A stretch of DNA of 64,000 nucleotides from Lacrimispora sinapis (lineage in GTDB: Bacteria > Bacillota > Clostridia > Lachnospirales > Lachnospiraceae). The stretch covers positions 3,596,001 through 3,660,000 of the forward strand of contig NZ_CP141832.1 in the NCBI RefSeq assembly GCF_043633585.1. Direction: 5' to 3'. The notes beneath the pieces are model-generated. The model was given only the letters and a program-made list of their open reading frames with translations, did no database searches and was not told the DNA's origin. Position numbers and translations under genes: made by a program. This document shows positions 33,284 through 42,844 of the stretch, in pieces. The number at the start of each line of letters is the position of its first letter. The first letter of the stretch is position 1.

Positions 33284-35545
33284 ATGTGCAATAATTATAT
33301 CCGGGTGACCGGAGCCAGGGAACGGAACTTAAAAAATATAGATATCAATATCCCCAAAAAGAAGATCACAGTGTTTACGGGAGTATCCGGTTCCGGCAAA
33401 TCGTCTTTGGTATTTGATACCATCGCAGCAGAATCCCAAAGACAGTTAAATGAGACCTACACCAGCTTTATCCGCCACCGCCTTCCCCATTATGGAAAAC
33501 CCGATGTGGATTCCATGGAAGGTCTTTCTGTGGCCTTTATTATCAATCAGAAACGCTTGGGAGGCAATGCCCGTTCAACCGTAGGAACCATAACAGATAC
33601 TTATTCCTTACTCCGCCTTTTATTTTCCAGGATCGGCAAACCGTTTGCAGGATATTCCGATGCTTTTTCATTTAATAATCCGGCGGGAATGTGCGGCGGC
33701 TGCCAGGGTCTTGGGACAATAGAAGCGGTGGATCTTGAACGCCTGTTAAATAAAGATCTATCTTTAAATGAAGGTGCCATACGTTTCCCGACGTTTGAAC
33801 CAGGCGGATGGCGGCATACACGTTATATTCACTCCGGACTGTTTGATAACGATAAAAAGATCCGGGATTTTACTTCCCAGGAAATGGATTTGCTGCTATA
33901 CGCCGACAACATGAAGCTGAAGAACCCGGACCCCCAATGGCACAAGACCTCACTGTACGAGGGACTCATCCCCCGGATTAAACGGAGCTTTCTAAAAAAG
34001 GAAGAAGGCGAAAAGGTGAAATACAGCAAAGAGATCGAGGGCTTTGTTACCAAACAAACCTGCCCCTGCTGCCATGGGCAACGGCTCAATGAAAAGGTGC
34101 TTTCCTGCAAGATCAACGGGAAAAATATTTCCCAATGTGCGGATATGCAGGTAAGCCAGCTGCTGGATTTTATCGGGTCCATCACTGTTCCTGCGGCCGC
34201 GCCCATTGTTTGCGAACTGACAAGCCGGCTGCAGCATATGGTGTCCATTGGGCTGGATTATTTAAGTCTGAGCCGAGAAACCTCCACGCTTTCCGGAGGT
34301 GAATCCCAGCGGATCAAAATGGTCTGCCAGCTGGGAAGCAGCTTAACAGACTTAACTTACATTTTTGATGAACCAAGCATCGGACTTCACCCTCACGACA
34401 TCAGCAAAATCAACGGACTTATGAGACTTTTACGCGACAAGGGCAATACCGTGTTGATTGTGGAGCATGACCCGGATATGATCCAAATTGCAGACCATGT
34501 GGTCGACATGGGACCGGGGGCCGGAATCCATGGCGGTGAAATCGTCTATCAGGGAGATTATGAGGGTCTGAAAGCATCCGGTACTCTGACAGGAACCTAT
34601 CTGTCACACCGTCCTTCGTTGAAAGAAACTCCCCGTACCCCAAAGGGATGGCTCTCGCTATCCAATGCCACACTCCACAACTTAAAGAATGTGTCCGTAG
34701 ATATCCCAAAAGGAGTCATGACCGTGATAACCGGAGTCGCCGGATCTGGAAAAAGCACTCTGATCAATCAGATTCTACCTGAGTTTTACCCTGAAACGGT
34801 ATTGATTGACCAAAAAGGAATACCAGCTTCCAAGCGATCCAACCTTGTCACCTTTACAGGAATTTTTGATATAATCAGAAAGCTGTTTGCAAAAACCAAT
34901 GGGGTCAGTGCATCGCTGTTCAGTTTTAATTCCAAAGGCGCCTGTCCGGTCTGCAAAGGCTTAGGCGTTACCTATACGGACCTGGCATTTATGGATACCA
35001 TAGTAACCGTATGCGAGGAATGCCACGGAAAGCGTTACACAGAAGAAGTGCTTCATTACCGGTTAAGGGGAAAAACCATTGGCGATGTCCTCCAAATGAC
35101 GGTATCAGAGGCTTTGGGATTTTTTCACGAAATGGAGATCGTAACCGTACTGAAGCGGCTGTCTGACGTGGGAATCACCTATATCACACTGGGTCAGCCA
35201 TTAAACACCTTATCCGGCGGAGAACTGCAGCGCATCAAGCTGGCATCTGAACTGGAAAACCAGAGTCAGATTTACGTGCTTGATGAACCCTCCACCGGCC
35301 TTCATATGGCCGATATCAGCCAGTTAATCCACATGATGAACCGCCTTGTAGATCGAAATTCCACTCTGATCGTCATTGAGCATAATCTGGACATTATGTG
35401 TCAGGCGGACTGGATCATTGACCTGGGTCCATATGCCGGGCAAAATGGCGGAGAAATTCTGTTTTCGGGACTGCCAAAAGATATTATTTCTTGCGAAAAT
35501 TCCCTGACAGGGACTTATTTAAAGAACTATATTAAGAAAATTTAG
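33284..35545 (+). CDS. UvrA-like ABC ATPase (excinuclease A paralogue)
   Basis: A 753-aa protein, about 190 residues shorter than true UvrA (about 940). Two ABC halves are present: Walker A GVSGSGKSSL with LSGGESQR, and Walker A GVAGSGKSTL with LSGGELQR. Each carries zinc-finger cysteines (MCGGCQGLG/CPCCHG and CPVCKGLG/CEECHG). The shortening falls in the first half, where UvrB-binding and DNA-binding insertions of UvrA lie. Such paralogues (UvrA2/DrrC type) are linked with resistance to DNA-intercalating drugs. A MarR regulator follows 11 bases later, supporting a drug-response role. The start ATG is preceded by GAAAGGCGAC. Confidence 0.88.
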   Translation: MCNNYIRVTGARERNLKNIDINIPKKKITVFTGVSGSGKSSLVFDTIAAESQRQLNETYTSFIRHRLPHYGKPDVDSMEGLSVAFIINQKRLGGNARSTVGTITDTYSLLRLLFSRIGKPFAGYSDAFSFNNPAGMCGGCQGLGTIEAVDLERLLNKDLSLNEGAIRFPTFEPGGWRHTRYIHSGLFDNDKKIRDFTSQEMDLLLYADNMKLKNPDPQWHKTSLYEGLIPRIKRSFLKKEEGEKVKYSKEIEGFVTKQTCPCCHGQRLNEKVLSCKINGKNISQCADMQVSQLLDFIGSITVPAAAPIVCELTSRLQHMVSIGLDYLSLSRETSTLSGGESQRIKMVCQLGSSLTDLTYIFDEPSIGLHPHDISKINGLMRLLRDKGNTVLIVEHDPDMIQIADHVVDMGPGAGIHGGEIVYQGDYEGLKASGTLTGTYLSHRPSLKETPRTPKGWLSLSNATLHNLKNVSVDIPKGVMTVITGVAGSGKSTLINQILPEFYPETVLIDQKGIPASKRSNLVTFTGIFDIIRKLFAKTNGVSASLFSFNSKGACPVCKGLGVTYTDLAFMDTIVTVCEECHGKRYTEEVLHYRLRGKTIGDVLQMTVSEALGFFHEMEIVTVLKRLSDVGITYITLGQPLNTLSGGELQRIKLASELENQSQIYVLDEPSTGLHMADISQLIHMMNRLVDRNSTLIVIEHNLDIMCQADWIIDLGPYAGQNGGEILFSGLPKDIISCENSLTGTYLKNYIKKI

Positions 35546-35556
35546 GAGAATGTGAA

Positions 35557-35994
35557 ATGGCTTCAAATAAATTAGAAGAAACTTATGTTCCTTTTCAATG
35601 CATGATCGTTTCCAATACCAACCGGTTCAACGTGGAGGGCGTTTCAACCGCTCAGTATTATATTCTGGATACCCTATTTAAACAGGGGCCAAAGACCGCC
35701 AAGGAACTGGCGGAAATGAAAGGCATTTCCCAGTCCGGCATTTCCAAGCTGACCAAACGTTTGCTGGAAAAAAATTATATCACGCAGGAACGGCAGACCA
35801 AAGACCGCCGGTCCTATAACATTGTGCTTACCGGGGAGGGAATTGCCTTTTTAAGACGGGTGGAACGTCTGGGAAATGAAATTATGGATTTGATTGAACA
35901 AGCACTGACTCCACAAGAAGTAGAAACATTCTCAGCCATGTGCCGGAAAATTACGGATTTGTATGCGGAAAACCAACACGCTACTTTTCCATAA
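35557..35994 (+). CDS. MarR-family regulator
   Basis: A 145-aa winged-helix repressor. The recognition helix is in MKGISQSGISKLTKRLLEKN and the wing in QTKDRRSYNIVLTGEG. It is cotranscribed with the UvrA-like gene (stop to ATG 11 bases, TAGGAG as ribosome site) and likely controls it in response to a drug. Its end overlaps the end of the convergent GlgX-like gene by 14 bases. Confidence 0.9.
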   Translation: MASNKLEETYVPFQCMIVSNTNRFNVEGVSTAQYYILDTLFKQGPKTAKELAEMKGISQSGISKLTKRLLEKNYITQERQTKDRRSYNIVLTGEGIAFLRRVERLGNEIMDLIEQALTPQEVETFSAMCRKITDLYAENQHATFP

Positions 35995-37810
35995 ACACCA
36001 CGATCGTCCTTGCCGGAACCAGATATCGTCTGCCCTCCGCCTTTGGTTCCGCCCCGCTTTCATACCTTCCGCCGGTATCCTTCGCGTCCGTATGAAACAC
36101 CACATGCCATGACTTTCCCTCTTTCCGGTTGGGCAGATCAAATTCATGGGGCTCCCAGTGCATGTTATAGACCACATAGAAGCTTTTATCCTTCGTGCCA
36201 TCCGGTTTCACTGCATATTCCCCGCAGAAAAGGACCCCTAACTGCCTTCTGAAATTGTCAAACTCCGGGCACCAGGCTCTTACGCCGTGGTAGGACATAT
36301 CCGGCAGTCCGCAGGCTAAATAATCCATCAGTCTCGGCTCTTTTGGCATATGAAATACCGGATGGGCTTTCCGGAAGGCAATCAGGGCTTTTACAAAATC
36401 AAAAAGATCCTGGTTTTTCTTTCTTAAATTCCAGTTCAGCCAGGACACCTCATTGTCCTGGCAATAAGCATTGTTATTGCCTGACTGGGAATTACCAAAT
36501 TCATCTCCCGCCAGAATAAGAGGAGTGCCCTGACTCAAAAAAAGAAGAAGAAATGCATTGCGAAGCTGTTTTTTTCTCAACTCCAAAACCGTTTTTCTTT
36601 TCGTCGGCCCTTCGGCTCCGCAGTTCCAGGAATAGTTGTAAGGATTGCCGTCCCGGTTATTTTCCCCGTTTCCTTCATTATGCCTGGTGTCGTAGGAAAC
36701 CATATCCATCATGGTAAAGCCGTTGGTAGTTGCCATATAGTTGATGATGCCATGTTCCGCCGGGTTTCTCCTGATACGGAATGCCAATTTCTTCATCTGG
36801 TCCTCGTCTCCCTTTAGCACCCGGCGCATATCCACCAAAAAACCGTCGTTGCATTCTCCCAGGTGCTTTCTCCCTTCTCCTGGTCTCTCCCCCCACGAGC
36901 CGGCAATCAGCTTGATCCGGCTCAGATACGGATCGTCTCTCAGGATGTCCAAAGGCGGAAAGCCGGCTAAGTGGATTCCATCCACATGAAATTCATTTGC
37001 CCAGAAACGAACCACATCAAGCACAAAGGAAGCCGGCTCTTTCCCTGTAAAATAGAGTTCGGTGATCAATTCTATTCCCTCTTTATGAAGGGCTTTCACA
37101 AGGTTTTTAAATTCTATCCCAGGATCAGACTCCCCAGATGCAAAGGAAGCCTTAGGCGAAAAGTAAAATCCCGGCCCATATCCCCAATAATTTAATTTTC
37201 CAGTGGGTTTATCCACACCAAATGGATTTCCAGGCACATATTCCGGCATTATGACCTCCTGGAATTCATTGACCGGCAGCAACTCCACCGCCGTGATTCC
37301 CAGTTCCTTCAGATACGGGATTTTTTCCATAATTCCCCGGAACGTGCCCTTGTCTTTCACCCCGGAAGAACTGTGTCTGGTAAAGCCACGGCAGTGCATC
37401 CGGTAAATGATGGTATCCTCATAAGGGATTTGAGGCAATTGGTCTTGCTCCCAGTCAAAGGGCGAGACCTCTAAGGGAGAGAGCTGGAGACGCTGGGCCT
37501 GGTCCAAATCTCCCCATACCTCCCGGTTTGTAAACCTCTTTCCATAAGGATCGGGAAACCGTTTTCCATCAATCTCAAAGCAGTAAAAAAGGCCGGAAAA
37601 GTCCCCTGATACCGTCATGGAAAAGACATTTCCCCGTCTCCACTTTTGGGGGAAGGATAGTGTCTGAAATGGTTCCTCCTCCCCCTCTTTAAAGAACAAA
37701 ACACGGCAGTCTTCTCCTTCTGCGGCTACGCTGAAATGAATTCCGTTAAGTACCATGGTCTGTCCCATGGGAAATATTTCCTTCTCCGCTCTCAATCTGT
37801 ACTGTTCCAT
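35981..37810 (-). CDS. GlgX/isoamylase-like GH13 protein lacking catalytic residues
   Basis: A 609-aa protein with the layout of bacterial glycogen-debranching enzymes: an N-terminal beta domain (about 1-110), a GH13 barrel, and a C-terminal beta domain. Non-catalytic family text is well kept (YRMHCRGFT, NYWGYGPGFYF, RHNEGNGENNRDGNPYNYSW, LILAGDEFGNSQSGNNNAYC). All four catalytic regions are changed: region I DVVYNH is ITELYFTG (249-256); region II GFRFDLA is GIHLAG, without Arg or the Asp nucleophile; region III IAEPWD is IAGSWG, without the acid Glu; region IV TAHDGF is ATTNGF, without His-Asp. It can hardly be an active hydrolase. The reading frame is intact, so it is probably a carbohydrate-binding or regulatory pseudoenzyme. 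Confidence 0.88.
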   Translation of the reverse strand: MEQYRLRAEKEIFPMGQTMVLNGIHFSVAAEGEDCRVLFFKEGEEEPFQTLSFPQKWRRGNVFSMTVSGDFSGLFYCFEIDGKRFPDPYGKRFTNREVWGDLDQAQRLQLSPLEVSPFDWEQDQLPQIPYEDTIIYRMHCRGFTRHSSSGVKDKGTFRGIMEKIPYLKELGITAVELLPVNEFQEVIMPEYVPGNPFGVDKPTGKLNYWGYGPGFYFSPKASFASGESDPGIEFKNLVKALHKEGIELITELYFTGKEPASFVLDVVRFWANEFHVDGIHLAGFPPLDILRDDPYLSRIKLIAGSWGERPGEGRKHLGECNDGFLVDMRRVLKGDEDQMKKLAFRIRRNPAEHGIINYMATTNGFTMMDMVSYDTRHNEGNGENNRDGNPYNYSWNCGAEGPTKRKTVLELRKKQLRNAFLLLFLSQGTPLILAGDEFGNSQSGNNNAYCQDNEVSWLNWNLRKKNQDLFDFVKALIAFRKAHPVFHMPKEPRLMDYLACGLPDMSYHGVRAWCPEFDNFRRQLGVLFCGEYAVKPDGTKDKSFYVVYNMHWEPHEFDLPNRKEGKSWHVVFHTDAKDTGGRYESGAEPKAEGRRYLVPARTIVVFMEK

Positions 37811-37841
37811 ACCTGGTTACTCCTCTGCCTCTTTTGTGTTG

Positions 37842-39656
37842 TCACTGGTTCCGAATCTGTTCTGCCAGTTCATTTAAGTACATCCAGCGCTCCATCTTCT
37901 CCTCCAGAAGCTGTTCCTTCTCTGATTTTTCCTTCATCAGAGCATTTAACCGGCTGTAATCACTGGCCGCCTCCGCCATCTGTCCGTCTAAGCCCTCCAG
38001 CGCTTCTTCCAGACCTGCGATCTCATCTTCAATGGTTTCCCATTCCTTCTGCTCTTTATAGGAAAATTTAAGCTTCCGTTCCAGTTTAGGCCGTTCCTTC
38101 GCCTTCTTCTCCCCGCTGTCTGCTTTCTTCTGCCTGGATTCGCTCTGACCAGGTAATCCATCCGGGTATTTTTCCTGAAATGCCGCCTGGTAATCCGTGA
38201 ACCCGCCTTCATACTGGGTCACCTTTCCCTGGCCTTCAAACGCAAAGATCCGTCTTACCACACGGTCTAAGAAATACCGGTCATGGGATACGGTAACAAC
38301 GATTCCCTGGAAGCTGTCTAAATAATCCTCTAAAATGGTCAACGTCTGAATATCCAGGTCATTGGTCGGCTCATCTAAGAGAAGCACATTGGGTGCCTCC
38401 ATCAGTATCCGGAGAAGATAAAGCCTTCTTTTCTCTCCGCCGGACAGTTTATCAATTGTGGTATACTGGACACTGGGCGGAAATAAGAACCGTTCCAGCA
38501 TTTGGGAGGCACTGACGCTGCCATCCTTTGTCTTTACATACTCTGCCACATTTCGGATGTAATCAATGACCTTCAAGCTGCCATCCATATCTTCGCTTTC
38601 CTGTGAAAAATACCCCATTTTCACCGTCTGGCCTATGGTGACGGTTCCCGAATCCGGCTCCTGCCATCCGGTGATGATCTTCATCAGCGTGGATTTTCCG
38701 CTTCCGTTTGGCCCGATGATTCCGATGCGGTCATTTTTCAGGAAGATATAGGTAAAATCCTTCATTAATACCTTATCACCATAGGCCTTGCATATATCCT
38801 GAAGCTCCACCGTGGTACGGCCCAGCCGGCTTGCGATGGAATCCAGCTCCACAGTCTGGTCAAGCTCGATCCCCTTTTGGTCTCTGAGCGTCTCATACCG
38901 CTCAATATGGGCCTTCTGCTTGGTGGAACGGGCTCTGGCTCCCCGCTGCATCCATTCTAACTCCACCCTTAAAATGGATTGGCGTTTTCGCTCCGAGGCA
39001 GCCGCCATATCCATTCGTTCTGCCTTCAGCTTTAAATAGCCCGCATAATTTTCCTGGTAGCTGTAAAGCTTTCCCTTATCCAGTTCCACGATCCGGTTGG
39101 TCACGCTGTCTAAGAAATACCGGTCATGGGTAACCATGAGAAGGGCGCCTTTAAACCGGCGCAGATAGTCCTCCAGCCATTCCGCCATACTGCTGTCCAA
39201 ATGGTTGGTAGGCTCGTCAAGAACCAATAGGTCTACCGTGGAAAGCAGGACGCTGACCAAAGCCACCCGCTTTCTCTGGCCTCCCGATAAAGTCTCCACC
39301 TTGGAGTCAAAGTCCGTAAAGCCAAGCCTTGTCAGCATGGTCTTCGCCTGGCTCTCCAAGTCCCACACATGTTCGTGTCCTTCATTTTCCCGGACAATGC
39401 TCTGTAAAATGGTATCCCCCTCATGAAACTTGGGATTCTGGGATAAAAACCGGATATCCAGGTTCCTGCCCTTAACCACATTTCCCTCATCCGGCACCTC
39501 CAGACCTGCAACAATCCGCAAAAGCGTGGATTTTCCCGTACCGTTGATGCCGATCAGTCCGATCTTTTCTCCTTCATTAATGCTGAAGCTGGTATCGTCA
39601 AACAGCAGCCGTTCCGTATATGATTTTGTCAAATGTTCAATCGTCAGTAAATTCAT
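37842..39656 (-). CDS. ABC-F ATPase, Uup-like
   Basis: A soluble double-ATPase translation factor (604 aa). Two Walker A motifs (GINGTGKSTLL and GPNGSGKSTLM), two LSGGQRKR/LSGGEKRR signatures, DEPTNHLD and DEPTNDLD, and a linker with the charged segment RARSTKQKAHIERYETL are present. The C-terminal 90 residues form a coiled coil (ETIEDEIAGLEEALEG...). This is the Uup/EttA arrangement, acting at ribosomes or on branched DNA. It starts 28 bases after exonuclease III ends and precedes the GlgX-like gene by 31 bases. Confidence 0.9.
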   Translation of the reverse strand: MNLLTIEHLTKSYTERLLFDDTSFSINEGEKIGLIGINGTGKSTLLRIVAGLEVPDEGNVVKGRNLDIRFLSQNPKFHEGDTILQSIVRENEGHEHVWDLESQAKTMLTRLGFTDFDSKVETLSGGQRKRVALVSVLLSTVDLLVLDEPTNHLDSSMAEWLEDYLRRFKGALLMVTHDRYFLDSVTNRIVELDKGKLYSYQENYAGYLKLKAERMDMAAASERKRQSILRVELEWMQRGARARSTKQKAHIERYETLRDQKGIELDQTVELDSIASRLGRTTVELQDICKAYGDKVLMKDFTYIFLKNDRIGIIGPNGSGKSTLMKIITGWQEPDSGTVTIGQTVKMGYFSQESEDMDGSLKVIDYIRNVAEYVKTKDGSVSASQMLERFLFPPSVQYTTIDKLSGGEKRRLYLLRILMEAPNVLLLDEPTNDLDIQTLTILEDYLDSFQGIVVTVSHDRYFLDRVVRRIFAFEGQGKVTQYEGGFTDYQAAFQEKYPDGLPGQSESRQKKADSGEKKAKERPKLERKLKFSYKEQKEWETIEDEIAGLEEALEGLDGQMAEAASDYSRLNALMKEKSEKEQLLEEKMERWMYLNELAEQIRNQ

Positions 39657-39684
39657 TCCTTATCCTTCTCTCCTGTCTTTCCCA

Positions 39685-40440
39685 TTACCGGATCACAAGC
39701 TCCACCGGGCAATGATCCGAGCCCAGAACCTCCGTATGGATGGCTGCGCTCTCCAGCCTGTCCTTTAAGCGTTCCGAAACGCAGAAATAGTCAATGCGCC
39801 AACCGGCATTTTTCTGTCTGGCACTGAAGCGGTAAGACCACCAGGAATACACCCCTTCGGTATCCGGGTAGAAATAGCGGTAGGTATCCACAAATCCGGC
39901 TTCCAAAAGACCGGAAAATTTCGCTCTTTCTTCATCGGTAAAACCGGCATTCTTACGGTTGGTTTTCGGGTTTTTCAAGTCGATCTCCTTATGGGCAACA
40001 TTGAAATCCCCGCAAAGAATTACCGGCTTTTTCTCTTCCAGCTTTTTTACATAAGCCAGAAATGCATCCTCCCAGGTCATGCGGTAGGGAAGACGGGCCA
40101 GCTCATTCTGTGAATTAGGAGTGTAACAGGTAACCACATAATACTCGTCAAATTCGGCGGCAATCACACGTCCCTCTTTGTCATGCTCCTCTGCTCCAAT
40201 CCCGTAAGCCACCGACAAGGGTTCCTCTTTGGTAAATATGGCAGTTCCCGAATATCCCTTTTTTTCGGCATAATTCCAGTACTGGTGATAGCCGGGAGTG
40301 GGCAGATCAATCTGTCCTTCCTGCAGCTTGCTTTCCTGTATACAAAATACATCTGCATCCACTTCTTTAAAATAATCCAAAAATCCCTTTTCCACACAGG
40401 CACGAAGGCCGTTTACATTCCAGGAAATCATTTTTTTCAT
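39685..40440 (-). CDS. xth: Exodeoxyribonuclease III
   Basis: A 251-aa AP endonuclease and 3'-5' exonuclease of base excision repair. Mg-binding and catalytic motifs are present: ISWNVNGLRA, FCIQESKLQ (metal Glu), CGDFNVAHKEIDL, and the C-terminal GSDHCPVELV with the catalytic Asp-His. Length is normal. The ATG at 40440 is chosen because GAGGTG lies 6 bases upstream; an upstream GTG overlaps the ribosome site. Confidence 0.95.
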   Translation of the reverse strand: MKKMISWNVNGLRACVEKGFLDYFKEVDADVFCIQESKLQEGQIDLPTPGYHQYWNYAEKKGYSGTAIFTKEEPLSVAYGIGAEEHDKEGRVIAAEFDEYYVVTCYTPNSQNELARLPYRMTWEDAFLAYVKKLEEKKPVILCGDFNVAHKEIDLKNPKTNRKNAGFTDEERAKFSGLLEAGFVDTYRYFYPDTEGVYSWWSYRFSARQKNAGWRIDYFCVSERLKDRLESAAIHTEVLGSDHCPVELVIR

Positions 40441-40494
40441 TGTTTTCACCTCGGTCTAAAGATAGGTCTAGTATACCATTCCCCCATGAATTAG

Positions 40495-40531
40495 AAAAGG
40501 GGGCTTGCGCACGAAACATGCGACAGCCCCC
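40495..40531 (-). terminator. Terminator downstream of cbiN
   Basis: On the minus strand GGGGGCT pairs with AGCCCCC around a 19-base loop and is followed by TTTTC. It ends the cbiMN transcript before xth. Confidence 0.8.
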
Positions 40532-40555
40532 AAATCAATGGATTTTTCCGTATTC

Positions 40556-40873
40556 TTACTTCTGTTTGTCCTGCCATTTTTTCCGTTCCACAAAACGGCC
40601 CATGAAAAAGGCCATGACTCCCACGCCGATTCCGGTCTGAAGACAGAAAAGAAGGCTTTCCACTTCGCCGGGAAGCTCCCCGCCGATCACGGTCTCAAAA
40701 ACGGGAGTGAACCAGGGTTCATACTCCGCGCCCCGGATCTCAGAGATCATCTGGCTTCCTGCATCATCGGACCCGCCGAACTCTGCCCCTTTAACGGCAA
40801 ATAACGGAATGACCGCGATCAAACATACCAAAATCAAAAGTGCGGCTACGATCTGTTTGTTTTTCTTTGTCAT
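40556..40873 (-). CDS. cbiN: Cobalt ECF transporter component CbiN
   Basis: A 105-aa two-helix membrane protein (VAALLILVCLIAVIPLF and LFCLQTGIGVGVMAFFMGRF) with the extracytoplasmic loop GAEFGGSDDAGSQMI that is typical of CbiN. With CbiM it forms the Co2+-capturing unit. Its start lies directly after the cbiM stop. Confidence 0.93.
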   Translation of the reverse strand: MTKKNKQIVAALLILVCLIAVIPLFAVKGAEFGGSDDAGSQMISEIRGAEYEPWFTPVFETVIGGELPGEVESLLFCLQTGIGVGVMAFFMGRFVERKKWQDKQK

Positions 40874-40874
40874 T

Positions 40875-41624
40875 TTACCGAACCTCCTTTGAAAATCCGA
40901 TGGCTTTTAATTCGGGAAGTGCATAGGTCTCAAGCGTCATGATGATAACGGTAGTAAGGATTCCCTCGATGACTGCCAGAGGAAGCTGGGTAGGCGCAAA
41001 AACACCTAAGAACTTCACGGCAGAAGCAGCCACACCGCCCACCTCTGACGGGTAAGCAAGTGCCAGCTGAATGCTGGTCACGCAGTATGTAAATAGATCT
41101 CCCAGCATGGCGGCCAGAAATACACTGACAAGTTTGTTGACCTTACAAGCCCTGCATAATTTATAAATTCCAAAAGATACAAAAGGCCCTGCAATCGCCA
41201 TGGAAAAGGTATTGGCCCCAAGCGTGGTCAGTCCTCCGTGAGCCAGTAAAATCGCCTGAAAGATCAGAACAATGATCCCCAGAATGCTCACAGCCGACGG
41301 ACCGAACAAAATGGCCCCCAGCCCCGTTCCGGTCATATGGGAACAGCTTCCTGTGACAGACGGGATTTTTAAAGAGGAAATGACGAATACAAACGCTCCT
41401 GACATGGCAAGTATGGTCATTGCTCTTTTGTTTTCCCTAAGGGTTTTCCTGATGGAGAAAAATCCTGCTGCCAGAAACGGTACACACACCGCTCCCCAGG
41501 CGATGCAGTATCCCAAAGGCAGATACCCCTCCATAATGTGCATGGCATAGGCACTTGGCATGATCCCAAAGGCCAGTGCAAATGCGACTGCAAGTCTCAT
41601 AATACTTTTTTCTTTCTTACTCAT
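40875..41624 (-). CDS. cbiM: Cobalt ECF transporter substrate-binding subunit CbiM
   Basis: A 249-aa membrane protein. The mature N-terminus MHIMEGYLP, in which the first Met and His hold cobalt, follows a cleavable-looking leader (LAVAFALAFGIMPSAYA). GSCSHMTGTGLGAILFGP and GGLTTLGANTFSMAIAGPF are CbiM hallmarks. The ATG at 41624 has AAGGAG before it. The cobalamin riboswitch is directly upstream. Confidence 0.95.
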   Translation of the reverse strand: MSKKEKSIMRLAVAFALAFGIMPSAYAMHIMEGYLPLGYCIAWGAVCVPFLAAGFFSIRKTLRENKRAMTILAMSGAFVFVISSLKIPSVTGSCSHMTGTGLGAILFGPSAVSILGIIVLIFQAILLAHGGLTTLGANTFSMAIAGPFVSFGIYKLCRACKVNKLVSVFLAAMLGDLFTYCVTSIQLALAYPSEVGGVAASAVKFLGVFAPTQLPLAVIEGILTTVIIMTLETYALPELKAIGFSKEVR

Positions 41625-41640
41625 TGTTATTCTCCTTCCA

Positions 41641-41690
41641 AAAAAATAAGCCCCTCTCATCCGATGATTCCCACTCATCAGACAGGCGCT
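41641..41690 (-). terminator. Riboswitch expression-platform terminator
   Basis: On the minus strand GCGCCTGTC...GATGA pairs with TCATC...GAGAGGGGC and is followed by a T-rich run (TTATTTTTTT) just before the cbiM ribosome site. Together with the upstream B12 aptamer it forms an on/off switch for cbiMN. Confidence 0.7.
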
Positions 41691-41744
41691 TGTTTAAGAA
41701 ATCTTTGCACAACAAAAAGACTTCCGGCACCGGTCATCACTCGT

Positions 41745-41940
41745 AACCTGTGCGTAGCGAAATGAAAGGCAGGTCTTCTGACTCATGGATCTTCACAGCA
41801 GTTTCTCTTCCCAGTTTCCCAGTGATCTATGAAACTGTGCTCCACACTTACAGCGGCGGGACCGTAAGGGATTCTCACCCTTTTCCCTATTATCCTGCGG
41901 AGAATGTACACAGGCACCTTTCACGTAATACTCTCCTATT
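41745..41940 (-). promoter_or_regulatory. Cobalamin riboswitch
   Basis: Conserved aptamer parts appear in order on the minus strand: an opening AAAGGTGCCTG (about 41911-41921), GGGTGAGAATCCC (41868-41880), GCCGCTGTAAGTGTGG (41842-41857) and the B12-box-like AGAAGACCTGCC (41768-41779). It controls cbiM and cbiN by termination. It lies between cbiO and cbiM, so cbiQ and cbiO upstream escape it. Confidence 0.93.
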
Positions 41941-41949
41941 TTAGACGTT

Positions 41950-42813
41950 TCACACCATTCTGTCAATTTCTTTGTAAATTTCTGGAATTTCGCTTAAAAG
42001 GACCTCCAGCTCCTTTGTATTTCTCGGAAAACGATCCCCCTTTTTTAAAACACCATGCCCCACCAGACTTTCATAAACCTCCATCAGCACAGGCTTTTTT
42101 AGATTTGCCTGCTCCAACACCTCCTTTGATTCAAATACGTCCTTAACCGGACCATCGGCGATGATCCGCCCATCGGCAAAGACCAGCACCCGGTCCGCCC
42201 ATTCATACGCGAAATCCACATCATGGGTGGAAATCAAAAGAGTTTTCCCCATTGCCCTCATCTTATCAAGAACATCCTTTAACATTTCCACATTTACCGG
42301 GTCCAAAGACGCCGTAGGCTCATCAAATAGAATGATCTCAGACTCCATGGCAAGGATATCTGCGATGCTGACCCGTTTTTTCTCCCCTCCGCTTAAATAA
42401 TGGGGGGGCCTGTCCTGAAACCCGCTTAAATTCATATCTTCCATGGCAGCTACCACCCGCCGCCGCACTTCCTCCTTTGGAAGCTTTAAATTCATAGGGC
42501 CAAAGGAAATCTCTGCAAATACCGTGGAAGCAATGATCTGATTGTCTGCATCCTGAAAGACGATTCCCACATTTTTTCTAAGTTCATTTAAGTCCTTTTT
42601 TTTAATCTCCTTCCCCCGATAAATAATTCTTCCGGTGCTGGGCTGATATACGCCGTTCAGATTGAAAAAGCAGGTTGATTTTCCCGCTCCGTTAGAACCT
42701 AAAACTGCGATTTTTTCTCCCTTTTTTACCGTCAAACTGATTCCCTTTAATACCTCTTTGCCCTGCTCATAGGAATAGCTTAAATTTTCGGCCTGTAAAA
42801 GGATTTCCTCCAT
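41950..42813 (-). CDS. cbiO: Cobalt ECF transporter ATPase CbiO
   Basis: A 287-aa energy-coupling ATPase with Walker A GSNGAGKSTC, Q-loop VFQDADNQI typical of ECF ATPases, signature LSGGEKKRV, Walker B IILFDEPTASLDP and switch STHDVDFAY. The C-terminal 50 residues are the extra domain of CbiO. It follows cbiQ by 31 bases. Confidence 0.94.
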   Translation of the reverse strand: MEEILLQAENLSYSYEQGKEVLKGISLTVKKGEKIAVLGSNGAGKSTCFFNLNGVYQPSTGRIIYRGKEIKKKDLNELRKNVGIVFQDADNQIIASTVFAEISFGPMNLKLPKEEVRRRVVAAMEDMNLSGFQDRPPHYLSGGEKKRVSIADILAMESEIILFDEPTASLDPVNVEMLKDVLDKMRAMGKTLLISTHDVDFAYEWADRVLVFADGRIIADGPVKDVFESKEVLEQANLKKPVLMEVYESLVGHGVLKKGDRFPRNTKELEVLLSEIPEIYKEIDRMV

Positions 42814-42844
42814 GTTTCCTCACCTCTCCTTCTCTTTGCTATCT

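Noticed and set aside
41768..41940. Open plus-strand frames through the leader of cbiM
   Set aside because: The region is a structured cobalamin riboswitch on the other strand.
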